Assembly: GCA_024636215.1 (NCBI GenBank)
Contig: JAGXHL010000091.1
Coordinates: forward strand, 1-40,734
Direction of reading: 5' to 3'
Length of the DNA stretch: 40,734 nt
Origin: Deltaproteobacteria bacterium
GTDB lineage: Bacteria > Desulfobacterota > Desulfuromonadia > Desulfuromonadales > BM103
Both the position numbers and the translations under genes were made by a program. Positions 7,949 through 16,065 of this stretch are shown here, one piece after another. The notes beneath the pieces were generated by a model, which ran no database searches, had not been told where the DNA came from, and saw only the letters and a program-made list of their open reading frames with translations. Position 1 is the stretch's first letter, and each line of letters opens with the position of its first letter.

Positions 7949-8461
7949 TTAATTTTGTGAACAGCTTTGTTGTGCTGACTCGATATACTCTTTAGCGTTG
8001 TTGAGGTTAAACAGGATGTCCATCTTGTCGACCAGCTCAATCGTGAGATATTTACCGCTGGAAAGGCTTGTCAGTGTTTCTGCGCTAATCGCCGCACCGA
8101 ATTCGATCCCATTGGTATAAACGAGATTTACAATCGGGCCATCAAAGACAAGTTGATTGTCAACATACAATTTTAAAGACCCGGCATCGATTGGTATCGT
8201 CTTTTCCAACTCTCCATAGACATAATCGTCCATAAAAGCAACTTTGAATACCGGTTTGCATTCGAGGTTCTTATCAAAATCAACGACAAATAAATTAATG
8301 ACTTCCGTGCCATCATCAAACTTGGCTTTGCCTGAGATATAAGCCTTGTTCTCCTCGGCTTGCCAATGGTGCCTGACTTTTGAATAATCCCTGATGTAAG
8401 CGTGTCCTGTCGTTGCCAAAAACAAAACTAAAGATAAAACTGTCATGATAATTCTGGTCAT
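7949..8461 (-). CDS. Exported protein of unknown function
   Basis: This 170-residue protein has an N-terminal signal peptide (hydrophobic stretch TVLSLVLFLATTGHA, cleavage near residue 21). The start is supported by a GGAGG ribosome site. The mature part is beta-rich by appearance, with acidic and aromatic residues and only two cysteines, both near-terminal or isolated (LECKP and QSCSQN). It has no transmembrane segment and no motif I recognise, so a soluble periplasmic location is likely. It is convergent with the Met/His-rich gene and divergent from the VanZ-like gene. Confidence 0.75.
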   Translation of the reverse strand: MTRIIMTVLSLVLFLATTGHAYIRDYSKVRHHWQAEENKAYISGKAKFDDGTEVINLFVVDFDKNLECKPVFKVAFMDDYVYGELEKTIPIDAGSLKLYVDNQLVFDGPIVNLVYTNGIEFGAAISAETLTSLSSGKYLTIELVDKMDILFNLNNAKEYIESAQQSCSQN

Positions 8462-8570
8462 TATGTCCTCCAGGAGAGTTTTGGTATATTCGAAGACTCA
8501 CGTCATGTTGATAATCGTCAGACAAGAATATACATGGCGTCGAAGTTAAAGTCCAACAAGAGGAGAGCAC

Positions 8571-9029
8571 TTGCAGTCTTCTTTTCCAATGGGAATTGAG
8601 GTACTCTGCCACATCATGACACCAGCAAGCAAAACAGAACATATTCTTCGTTTGTCTGCTCCCTGCATCTGGGCGCTGATCATCCTCTGGCTGTCGTTAA
8701 CCTCTTCACCCCCGCAACTTCCAGGCGTGTTGGGTTGGGATAAACTCCTGCATGCCGGCGCCTACGGCCTCTTGTCACTTTTACTGGCGCAGGCCTTCCT
8801 CTGTCCACCATTTCTGCTGAGCAGGCCCTGGTGGCCGGCAGGGGGAGTCGCCATAGCTTGCGGTGCTCTGCTGGAAATCCTTCAATTCCTTGCACAGACC
8901 GGCAGGACTGCCGAATGGCTGGACCTCTTCGCTGATGCTCTTGGCATTTTTGTCTGCTGTGTCATATTCCGTCAAGTCATGAAGTCATCCTGCTTCCATG
9001 CTGACAAATCGGACACAAAAAATGGATGA
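8571..9029 (+). CDS. VanZ-like membrane protein
   Basis: This is a 152-residue integral membrane protein with four hydrophobic segments (about 30-45, 58-80, 88-108 and 120-138). It carries the VanZ-family features: WDKLLHAGAYGLLSLL after the first segment, and EWLDLFADALGIFV with its Asp residues near the last. VanZ-like proteins are widespread and mostly uncharacterised; the name comes from a minor teicoplanin-resistance gene. The start is taken as TTG at 8571 because AGGAG lies 5 bases upstream; an ATG at 8616 is the alternative and would give 137 residues. It overlaps the AddB-like gene by 8 bases or more, so the three genes to 15037 are probably cotranscribed. Confidence 0.8.
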   Translation: MQSSFPMGIEVLCHIMTPASKTEHILRLSAPCIWALIILWLSLTSSPPQLPGVLGWDKLLHAGAYGLLSLLLAQAFLCPPFLLSRPWWPAGGVAIACGALLEILQFLAQTGRTAEWLDLFADALGIFVCCVIFRQVMKSSCFHADKSDTKNG

Positions 9030-11703
9030 GACCCTTTATCTTGCGCTAGCTGAGGGTTCTCTTGTCCTTACGGTCAATGATCGCCTGTCGAGGAGACTGT
9101 CTCAACAATATGATCAGGCCCAGCAGGAGAAGGGGCTGACAGTCTGGCGTCGGCCAGAGATACTCAGTCTTGCCGCATGGATGAAGCGCTGCCAAACTCA
9201 AATCCGAGATCTTCCCCACTTTCTGAACAAGGCTCAATTACAGAATATTTGGGAAGAGATAATTGCCGAGGATGTCGAAGCTTCCGGTAACTATCTGCTG
9301 CAAATTCCTCAAACCGCCAAACGCGCATGGCAGGCTCACCAGCTGCTGGTTCGTTACTCAGCGAACTTCAGCCAAGACGAAGCCTCCGAAGACCATAAGG
9401 CCTTTTTACGCTGGCGACGTGCCTGGCAGACCCAATCGGTGGCTCAAGGCTGGCACGATTCGATTGAGTTGCCCTGGTTGCTTGCAAAGGCTGTCGTTGA
9501 GCAGCGTTTTACTCCGCCAGATCGAATTCTGCTTGCCGGTTTTGACGAGATTTCTCCTGATATCGCATACCTTTGTCAGATCATGCAAGGGGCAGGCGCT
9601 GCTGTCGAGGAGTGGCATCCAGTGCCCTGTATGGAGGTAAAGTGTCAGCGTACAACAGCGGATGACCCTGCGGATGAAGTGAGTCGCTGCGCACGCTGGG
9701 CCAAAGCCCTTTTGGAGACAAATCCGACGCTGGCAATCGCCGTGGTAGCGCCGCAGCTCGAAGCTTATCAGCCACTTATCGAACAGATCTTTACCGCTGA
9801 GCTTGAACCTGAAAGCCTGCTTGCCGGGGCTGAGACGCCTGCAGCATTCAATATCTCTCTTGGCCACAGCCTGGACAAGGAAGGGGTCGCTCATGCCGGC
9901 TTGCGTCTGCTGCGCCACGGGGTTCAAATTGACCAGGACGAAATCAGTTGGCTCTTGCGTACGCCCTATCTGCGGGGTGGTCTGTCTGAAGGGGATGGCC
10001 GGGCAAAGCTTGATCGTGAACTTCGTCGGCTGAGACAATTCGACTGGTCACTGCCGCGGCTGACAAAGACTCTTAAAGGTCTTTCTGAAAAGCACTCTAT
10101 CGCGATCCCCGAATTTATTTCACTGCTGGACACGTTTAATGATTACCAGCGACAAGCTTCCAGAAAAATGCCGGGCTCCTGGGCTGAAGCTTTTGCGAAT
10201 ATTCTGCATAAACTGGGTTGGCCCGGCGAGCGGGGGCTGTCCAGTCGAGAATATCAGGCGGTTCAACATTTCCGCAATGCGCTTGGTGAGCTGGCCAGCC
10301 TTGACAGCGTCTGCAAACCGGTGGGCCGCGCGCAAGCCGTCAAGTTGTTCCTGCGTTTAGCCTCATCGGTCGATTTCCAGCCGGAAGGAAGTTCCGCTGC
10401 CGTTCAGGTTCTTGGCGTGCTGGAGTCCAGTGGTATGACCTTCGATCACCTGTGGGTTCTCGGGCTTCATGACACGGCTTTGCCTCGCCCTCCCGGCCCT
10501 AACCCGTTTATCCCGTTACCCGTTCAGCGTCAATATCGTATGAAGCGCGCTGATGCGGAGCGGGAAAGTCAATTTGCAGGGCAGGTGGTATCACGCCTTT
10601 TTTCTGCTGCGCCCGATATTGTGCTGAGTTGGCCCCGCCGCGAAAAAGGTGTAGAGCTCAGACCTGGCCCCTACATAACCAATGTCGAGGAGGGCTCGTT
10701 GACGCTTGCCGCCAGCAGTGCTCCTGATACGGTCTACTGGCAGAATCGACCGCCCCTCGAAGTGTTGCATGATCACCATGGCCCGCCGATCTCCAGTCGT
10801 AAACCCTTTACCGGGGGCACCGCTATCATCAAAGATCAGGCCCTCTGTCCTTTTCGCGCTTATGCTCATCACCGGCTGCGCGCCGTAGAGTTGGATGAAG
10901 CGGATATTGGCATCGACAACCTGGCTCGCGGGACTCTCGTACATAGCTCCCTTGAGCTTTTCTGGGACGAAACAGTCGATCAGGGCACGCTTCTCTCCTT
11001 GACGGAGGAATCCCTGAGCCGGTCCCTTTGGTCAGCTGTGGATGGCGCTCTTGAGAGGCTGGAAAGAGAACGTCGCTGTGACCTCCCACCCAGACAAAAA
11101 CAGATAGAGCGAAACCGCTTGTTTCAATTGACGAGACTCTGGCTCGAAGTGGAATCAGGTCGTGGAGGCTTTCGCGTGCTGTCTTCTGAAAAAAGTCACC
11201 AGGTAAAAATAGGTGATTTGCTTATACGCACCAGAATTGATCGAGTTGATGAACTTGACGATGGCACTTGCGCCATTATCGATTACAAAACGGGTCAGCC
11301 CGATCCGCTGCAGTGGCTCGATAACCGCGTCACGGAGCCCCAGTTACCTGCGTACTGCCTGGGACTGTCGCAGGAAAAGATCGGCGCTGTCATGTTTGCG
11401 ATGGTTCGCAGCAAAGAGAAAGAATGCGGTTTTCGTGGTGTGGCCCGTGATCTCGAAAGCTGGCCCGGAGCTAAATCACGCAAACTGACCGCTCGTCTCG
11501 ATGAAAAGGAGTGGTCTGGTTTCGACGATATCCTGACGCACTGGAGTCAGTGTTTGCCTGAGCTGGGGGATGCTTTTGCACAAGGTGAGGCTCTGGTTGA
11601 CCCTGTTGACCCTGAACTGGCTTGCAAATACTGCGATTTAAAAGGGCTGTGCCGGATTCAGGAGAGGGTAGCCGGAACTCTGGAGAGCTTGATCGATGAC
11701 TGA
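9022..11703 (+). CDS. AddB-like PD-(D/E)XK nuclease subunit with Fe-S cluster
   Basis: This protein of about 893 residues is the B-type partner of the following helicase-nuclease and takes part in double-strand break processing. The N-terminal two thirds is a degenerate helicase-like scaffold without Walker A, as in AddB and in the 'probable DNA repair protein' family. The C-terminal nuclease has the RIDRVDE and IIDYKTG motifs (codons near 11240 and 11275-11295; catalytic Asp and Lys in DYK). Four cysteines, encoded at 10846, 11623, 11632 and 11650 (C-x258-C-x2-C-x5-C), flank it like the 'iron staple' 4Fe-4S site of AddB. The start is uncertain: ATG 9022 gives a natural N-terminus, ATG 8998 adds eight residues, and neither has a strong ribosome site. 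It overlaps the next gene by 8 bases. Confidence 0.85.
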   Translation: MDETLYLALAEGSLVLTVNDRLSRRLSQQYDQAQQEKGLTVWRRPEILSLAAWMKRCQTQIRDLPHFLNKAQLQNIWEEIIAEDVEASGNYLLQIPQTAKRAWQAHQLLVRYSANFSQDEASEDHKAFLRWRRAWQTQSVAQGWHDSIELPWLLAKAVVEQRFTPPDRILLAGFDEISPDIAYLCQIMQGAGAAVEEWHPVPCMEVKCQRTTADDPADEVSRCARWAKALLETNPTLAIAVVAPQLEAYQPLIEQIFTAELEPESLLAGAETPAAFNISLGHSLDKEGVAHAGLRLLRHGVQIDQDEISWLLRTPYLRGGLSEGDGRAKLDRELRRLRQFDWSLPRLTKTLKGLSEKHSIAIPEFISLLDTFNDYQRQASRKMPGSWAEAFANILHKLGWPGERGLSSREYQAVQHFRNALGELASLDSVCKPVGRAQAVKLFLRLASSVDFQPEGSSAAVQVLGVLESSGMTFDHLWVLGLHDTALPRPPGPNPFIPLPVQRQYRMKRADAERESQFAGQVVSRLFSAAPDIVLSWPRREKGVELRPGPYITNVEEGSLTLAASSAPDTVYWQNRPPLEVLHDHHGPPISSRKPFTGGTAIIKDQALCPFRAYAHHRLRAVELDEADIGIDNLARGTLVHSSLELFWDETVDQGTLLSLTEESLSRSLWSAVDGALERLERERRCDLPPRQKQIERNRLFQLTRLWLEVESGRGGFRVLSSEKSHQVKIGDLLIRTRIDRVDELDDGTCAIIDYKTGQPDPLQWLDNRVTEPQLPAYCLGLSQEKIGAVMFAMVRSKEKECGFRGVARDLESWPGAKSRKLTARLDEKEWSGFDDILTHWSQCLPELGDAFAQGEALVDPVDPELACKYCDLKGLCRIQERVAGTLESLIDD

Positions 11704-14700
11704 TGCGCAATCAAAACAGCCTGCCGACTGGAGTCAGCGCCTGACGGCGGTCGATATCTCCCGCTCATGCATTGTTCAGGCCCCGGCTGGCTCCGGCAAG
11801 ACGGAACTGCTGGTGCAACGACTTCTGGCCTTGTTAAGTATTGCGGAAACGCCGGAAGAGGTCCTCTCCATTACCTTCACCCGCAAGGCCGCCGGTGAAA
11901 TGAAACTCCGCTTGCTGCAAGCTCTTGAACGGGCATGCAGCACTGAGCCTCCTGTTGAGCCTCATGCCCTGCAGACCTGGCAGCGAGCCCGTGCCGTTCT
12001 GGAGCAGGACCGACAGCAAGGTTGGGGACTCCTTGAAAACCCGGCTCGTTTGCAACTGACCACCATCGACAGTTTCTGCTCTTTGCTGACCCGCAGGATG
12101 CCCTGGTTGTCGCGTTTTGGAGACCAGCCAAGGGTGACTGATGACCCCAGGGAACTTTACCTGGAGGCTTCTGAGGCACTGCTCTCGAAACTGGAGAGGG
12201 GCGGTTCGGCGCAGGCCTCAATTGAACGGCTTCTGGCTCACCTGGATAATCGCCTGACTCTTTTACGTGAGCTTGTGGTTGCCATGCTTGGTCGACGTGA
12301 TCAATGGTTGCGTCATCTCATCGCAGGCCATGAGCAGGACTCCCGGACTTTGCTCGAGTCCTCTTTGCAACGCTATGTCGAATCTTATTTGCAAGAGGTT
12401 CGTGATGCTTTCGGTTGCGCAGCTGTTGAAGAAATTTCTCAGTTGCTCCGATTTGCTGTCGTCAACCTCGGAGAATCTACCCCTGGTGAGCATGAGTCCG
12501 TCGATCCTGACAGCCTTGAGTTCTGGCTGGCCGTTGCTGACCTGTTGCTGACTGTGTCTGGTGATTTGCGCAAGAGCGTAACCCGGGCCAATGGTTTTCC
12601 GGCAGACAAAACACCTGCCGCTCAGAACATGAAGGGGCGTATGTTGACGCTTCTTGATAACCTGCGTGAATCCCCTGCTGTTGGATTGCTGCCTGCTGTC
12701 CGTTGTTTGCCGGCAACTCTTTACAAGTCTGAGCAGTGGCAGATCCTGCAAGCCTTGATCGAACTCCTGCCTATGGCCGTGGTCGAACTCAAAGAGGTTT
12801 TTCGTTCTCGGGGGCAGGTTGATTTTATTGAAATCGCCGGGGCTGCAAATGCCGCTCTAGGCTCGGTGAGCGCACCTGAAGAGCTTCTGCTTCAGCTCGA
12901 CAGTCGTATCCGTCACATCCTGGTTGATGAGTTTCAGGACACCTCTTATGCACAATATGATCTGTTATGCCGGTTGACGGCGGGGTGGGAGCGCGGAGAT
13001 GGTCGTACGCTCTTTCTTGTCGGCGATCCGATGCAGTCGATTTATCGTTTTCGCGAGGCGGAAGTTGGGCTGTACCTGCGCGTATGCAGAAACGGCTTCA
13101 ACGCTCTGCCGATTGAACCTGTTGTTCTGAATACGAATTTTCGTTCACAAAAGAAGCTTGTTGACTGGGTTAACGACAAATTTGCAAGGCTCTTTCCATC
13201 GTCCGCAGACGAAGCTCGTGGAGCGGTTGGCTTTTCTCGAGCCAATGCATTTAACCCCTCTGACAACACGCCTTTGGTGACTACGCATGGCTTTGTCGAA
13301 AGGCAGGATTTTAACGAGGCCGAAAAAGTCGTAGAGCTGATCATGCAGGCGCAGCAGAAAGATCCGGAGGCCAAAGTCGCCGTTCTGGTTCGCTCCAGAA
13401 ACCATCTTGAAACGATTGTTGAGCTGTTAAAAAAGCACCGTTTGGCGTATCAGGCCCAGGATATTGATCCGCTGATCGAAAGACCTGCTGTTCAGGACAT
13501 TCTGTCTTTGATTCGTGCCCTCCAACATTTTGCTGATCGCGTCGCCTGGTTGTCTATACTCAGGGCTCCCTGGTGCGGGCTGTGTCTCGATGACCTGACC
13601 AGGCTCTGTGGTAATCATCCTCGCGCCACTGTCTGGCAGCTGCTGACTCGACCTGCTGGACAGATAGAGATGTTCGAAGAGCTCAGTCCTGATGGGCAAA
13701 AGCGGCTGACGCGCATTCTCCCTGTCCTTGAACGTGCCATACAAAACCGGGGGCGGCTCAGTTTGCGAAAGCTGGTCGAATCGACCTGGCTTTCACTGAA
13801 TGGACCGGCCTGCGTCGAAGCTTCCGATCTGGTTGATGTCGGTCAGGTCTTTTGCCTGCTGGATGAGCTTGAGGTGGAGGGGTCGCTTGATATCCTCGAA
13901 AAGCGCTTGAGTCAGCTCTACGCAGCGCCGGATCCGCAAGCCGGGCCAAATCTTCAGCTGATGACAATCCATAAGGCCAAGGGTCTGGAATTCGACACCG
14001 TGATCCTGCCGGGTCTGGGCCGTGGGGTAAGATCTCGGGACAGGGCTTTGCTGCGCTGGCTGGAACATCCTGATCATGGCTTGCTGCTGGCCCCCATTCC
14101 GCCGCTGAACAGCGAGCTGCAAGAGCCAACCTATCAAGCGATAGGAACGATTTTGCAGGAGAAGGATGATTTTGAGAGCGTGCGTCTTCTCTATGTCGCT
14201 GTCACAAGGGCCAAGTCTCAGCTGCACCTGCTTGGACATGCGAAGCGAAGCCGGAATGGAGAGCTTTTGCCCCTTTCCCGATCGCTTCTGTCTGTACTCT
14301 GGCCGACCTGTTCGGAGGAGTTCTCTGAAAATGCCCGCACAGCAGAGGATACCTGCCTGGAAGAACGGCCGCCTTTTCCTCTCAAGCGCTTACCCTTGCA
14401 ATGGCAACCCCCCATATTGCCAGAATCTTTTGTCGCAAACCGCGTGCTGACGCGGCGTGCTTCTGCTGTGGGTCATTATAGTGATGATGTGGTCAAGTCG
14501 CGCCTTACAGAAGAAGGTCGCGTAATCGGGGTGCTTGTCCACACCTGGTTGGAACGTATCGCCTGTGATGGGCTTGATTTGTGGCCAACCAAAGCCCTTG
14601 AGGCCAACCTTGGGCGGATAAAAGCTCAGTTGAACGTTGAAGGGGTTCCTTTGTCACGACTGGAGGCTTGCGCCGCAAGGGTATTGAATTGTCTGCTTAA

Positions 14701-15037
14701 CAGCGTGGGGAGTTGCCGGGGGCGTTGGTTGCTCGGGCCACAACGCGATGCGGCGTGTGAACTCGCACTTAACGGCCTGGTCGATGGTCAACTGATTCGT
14801 GCCACAATAGATCGTACTTTCATCGACAAAGATGAAATCCGTTGGATTGTTGATTATAAAACCAGCCGTCCCGGTGGGAAGGAATCTCCTGAAATTTTCC
14901 TTGTCAATGAACTGGAGCGCTATCAGGAACAGCTGAAACTATATAAAGCGCTTGTCGAGCAGATGCATCCAGTCGCTCAGGTTCGCACAGCTCTTTACTT
15001 CCCTGTTTTTGATGGTTGGGTAGAGGCAGCGTTTTGA
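11696..15037 (+). CDS. addA: AddA-like UvrD-family helicase-nuclease
   Basis: This 1113-residue protein is an ATP-dependent 3'-5' DNA helicase with a C-terminal nuclease, forming a RecBCD/AddAB-type break-resection complex with the preceding AddB-like protein. Superfamily 1 motifs are visible in order: Walker A APAGSGKT at 29-36, motif Ia TFTRKAAGEM, motif II DEFQDTS at 411-417, motif III VGDPMQSIYRFR, the IHKAKGLEFD motif, and motif VI LLYVAVTRAK. The nuclease end has ATIDRTF and the catalytic DYK near 1053-1055. Its ATG lies within the last codons of the AddB-like gene (ATGACTGA), which implies translational coupling. Length and domain order are normal for AddA. Confidence 0.9.
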   Translation: MTDAQSKQPADWSQRLTAVDISRSCIVQAPAGSGKTELLVQRLLALLSIAETPEEVLSITFTRKAAGEMKLRLLQALERACSTEPPVEPHALQTWQRARAVLEQDRQQGWGLLENPARLQLTTIDSFCSLLTRRMPWLSRFGDQPRVTDDPRELYLEASEALLSKLERGGSAQASIERLLAHLDNRLTLLRELVVAMLGRRDQWLRHLIAGHEQDSRTLLESSLQRYVESYLQEVRDAFGCAAVEEISQLLRFAVVNLGESTPGEHESVDPDSLEFWLAVADLLLTVSGDLRKSVTRANGFPADKTPAAQNMKGRMLTLLDNLRESPAVGLLPAVRCLPATLYKSEQWQILQALIELLPMAVVELKEVFRSRGQVDFIEIAGAANAALGSVSAPEELLLQLDSRIRHILVDEFQDTSYAQYDLLCRLTAGWERGDGRTLFLVGDPMQSIYRFREAEVGLYLRVCRNGFNALPIEPVVLNTNFRSQKKLVDWVNDKFARLFPSSADEARGAVGFSRANAFNPSDNTPLVTTHGFVERQDFNEAEKVVELIMQAQQKDPEAKVAVLVRSRNHLETIVELLKKHRLAYQAQDIDPLIERPAVQDILSLIRALQHFADRVAWLSILRAPWCGLCLDDLTRLCGNHPRATVWQLLTRPAGQIEMFEELSPDGQKRLTRILPVLERAIQNRGRLSLRKLVESTWLSLNGPACVEASDLVDVGQVFCLLDELEVEGSLDILEKRLSQLYAAPDPQAGPNLQLMTIHKAKGLEFDTVILPGLGRGVRSRDRALLRWLEHPDHGLLLAPIPPLNSELQEPTYQAIGTILQEKDDFESVRLLYVAVTRAKSQLHLLGHAKRSRNGELLPLSRSLLSVLWPTCSEEFSENARTAEDTCLEERPPFPLKRLPLQWQPPILPESFVANRVLTRRASAVGHYSDDVVKSRLTEEGRVIGVLVHTWLERIACDGLDLWPTKALEANLGRIKAQLNVEGVPLSRLEACAARVLNCLLNSVGSCRGRWLLGPQRDAACELALNGLVDGQLIRATIDRTFIDKDEIRWIVDYKTSRPGGKESPEIFLVNELERYQEQLKLYKALVEQMHPVAQVRTALYFPVFDGWVEAAF

Positions 15038-15054
15038 GTCGCAAGCTGAAATAA

Positions 15055-15104
15055 GAATGGCCCGGTCAGATTCTCAGTGCGAAGAGTCCCAATCCGGGCC
15101 ATTC
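15055..15104. repeat. Long inverted repeat between addA and the next gene
   Basis: A perfect 11-bp inverted repeat (GAATGGCCCGG at 15055-15065, CCGGGCCATTC at 15094-15104) encloses 28 bases that can pair further (GATTCT with AGAGTC, one wobble). It lies 17 bases after the addA stop. There is no T-run on either side, so it is not a canonical intrinsic terminator. It may be an mRNA 3'-end stabiliser, a factor-assisted terminator or a mobile palindromic repeat. Confidence 0.7.
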
Positions 15105-15192
15105 CGTAGCTTTGGCGACAGGTGTGAGGGGAGATCCCGCAAATTGCCGCTGACTGTTTTAAAGAGACGGGCCTGTGAAAAAAAGTCGGGTT

Positions 15193-15381
15193 TTAAGACA
15201 AACGTCTTTCCATACCGCGATAATTGCTGCGTCTCGAGCTGCGGATGGCATCTCTGCCTACGACTGCCCATCCCGTTTCACGCTTGAAACTGGTGACAAC
15301 CTGACGGTCAAGGAGGTTGTCGAGCATGCCCGGCTTGACCATGTCAAATCTGCCGTCACTGTACATCACTCTTATCATCAT
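15193..15381 (-). CDS. Small conserved protein, GSU3473-like
   Basis: This 62-63 residue protein begins MMIRVMYSDGRFDMV and contains SFKRETGWAVVGRDAIR and a terminal YRGMERR. I recognise this pattern (basic/aromatic N-terminus, GW-V-x-x-DPIR-like core, Y-G-x-ERR end) as a small family common in Geobacter and relatives. Its function is unknown. The start at 15381 (or the adjacent ATG 15378) is set by an AGAGG ribosome site 6 bases upstream, which falls inside the longer frame that opens at 15411. Identification rests on memory of the family, not on a search. Confidence 0.6.
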   Translation of the reverse strand: MMIRVMYSDGRFDMVKPGMLDNLLDRQVVTSFKRETGWAVVGRDAIRSSRRSNYRGMERRLS

Positions 15382-15469
15382 GGTGCACCTCTCACGTTCA
15401 GTAGCCCCCATTATATCATAAAGGCTCCAACTTTCTGCAAGGGCGCTTTATCGTGAAAATTTCGACCAT

Positions 15470-15913
15470 TCAATTGATAGTTGGTCGGTCAATGGACACG
15501 AGCTCAATCTGTAAAATCAGGGATCTGCCGGCAAGGGGGTGGTTGGCATCTAGGATCACTTTCTGTTCGTCAAGGCCGACAATGATGAGTCGATGGGCAG
15601 AGCCATCAGCGGCCGTCACTTCCAGTTGATCGCCGAGGTCAAGCTGAAGGTTCCCGGGAAGGGCTTCTATCTTAACCTCTTCGACCAGCTTGGACTGCCG
15701 AACGCCATAACCCTGCTCAGGAGGAATTGTGACGGTTTTACGATCCCCGACTTCCATACCCAGAACGGCTATCTCCATTCCCGGGAGGACCTGGTTGTCA
15801 CCGAGGATAAAGCTGAGGGGAGCACTATCATCCGATTCATCGAAGATGATGCCGTCGTCAAGGACGCCTTGAAATGTCACAGTGACTTTATCACCTTCTT
15901 GCGCTTTATTCAT
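15470..15913 (-). CDS. FKBP-type peptidyl-prolyl isomerase, SlyD-like
   Basis: This 147-residue protein speeds cis-trans isomerisation of proline bonds and acts as a folding helper in the cytoplasm. The FKBP half-motifs are clear: GDKVTVTFQGVLDDG, FDESDDSAPLSFILG, VLPGMEIAVLGMEVGD and TVTIPPEQGYG. The insert-in-flap domain of SlyD follows, and the FKBP fold resumes at DANHPLAGRSLILQIEL. It lacks the His/Cys-rich metal-binding tail of E. coli SlyD. The start at 15913 matches the usual N-terminus. An in-frame ATG at 15979 would add 22 residues that do not look like a signal peptide, and the true start is not certain. Confidence 0.85.
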   Translation of the reverse strand: MNKAQEGDKVTVTFQGVLDDGIIFDESDDSAPLSFILGDNQVLPGMEIAVLGMEVGDRKTVTIPPEQGYGVRQSKLVEEVKIEALPGNLQLDLGDQLEVTAADGSAHRLIIVGLDEQKVILDANHPLAGRSLILQIELVSIDRPTIN

Positions 15914-16065
15914 TTCGCCCGCAGTCCTTTCACTTTTTTTGATAGCTTGTTCAAATATGATTGTCAAGTTGATTGCCATACCTTGTCGGTTTGGGTTACA
16001 TTGTATAGATATAAATGAATCAATATGAGGTCGACCCTCAAATATATAAAAAAAGGTAGATAAAG

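Noticed and set aside
15057..15287. ORF on the plus strand after addA
   Set aside because: It runs through the inverted repeat and antisense to the better-supported small gene at 15193-15381.
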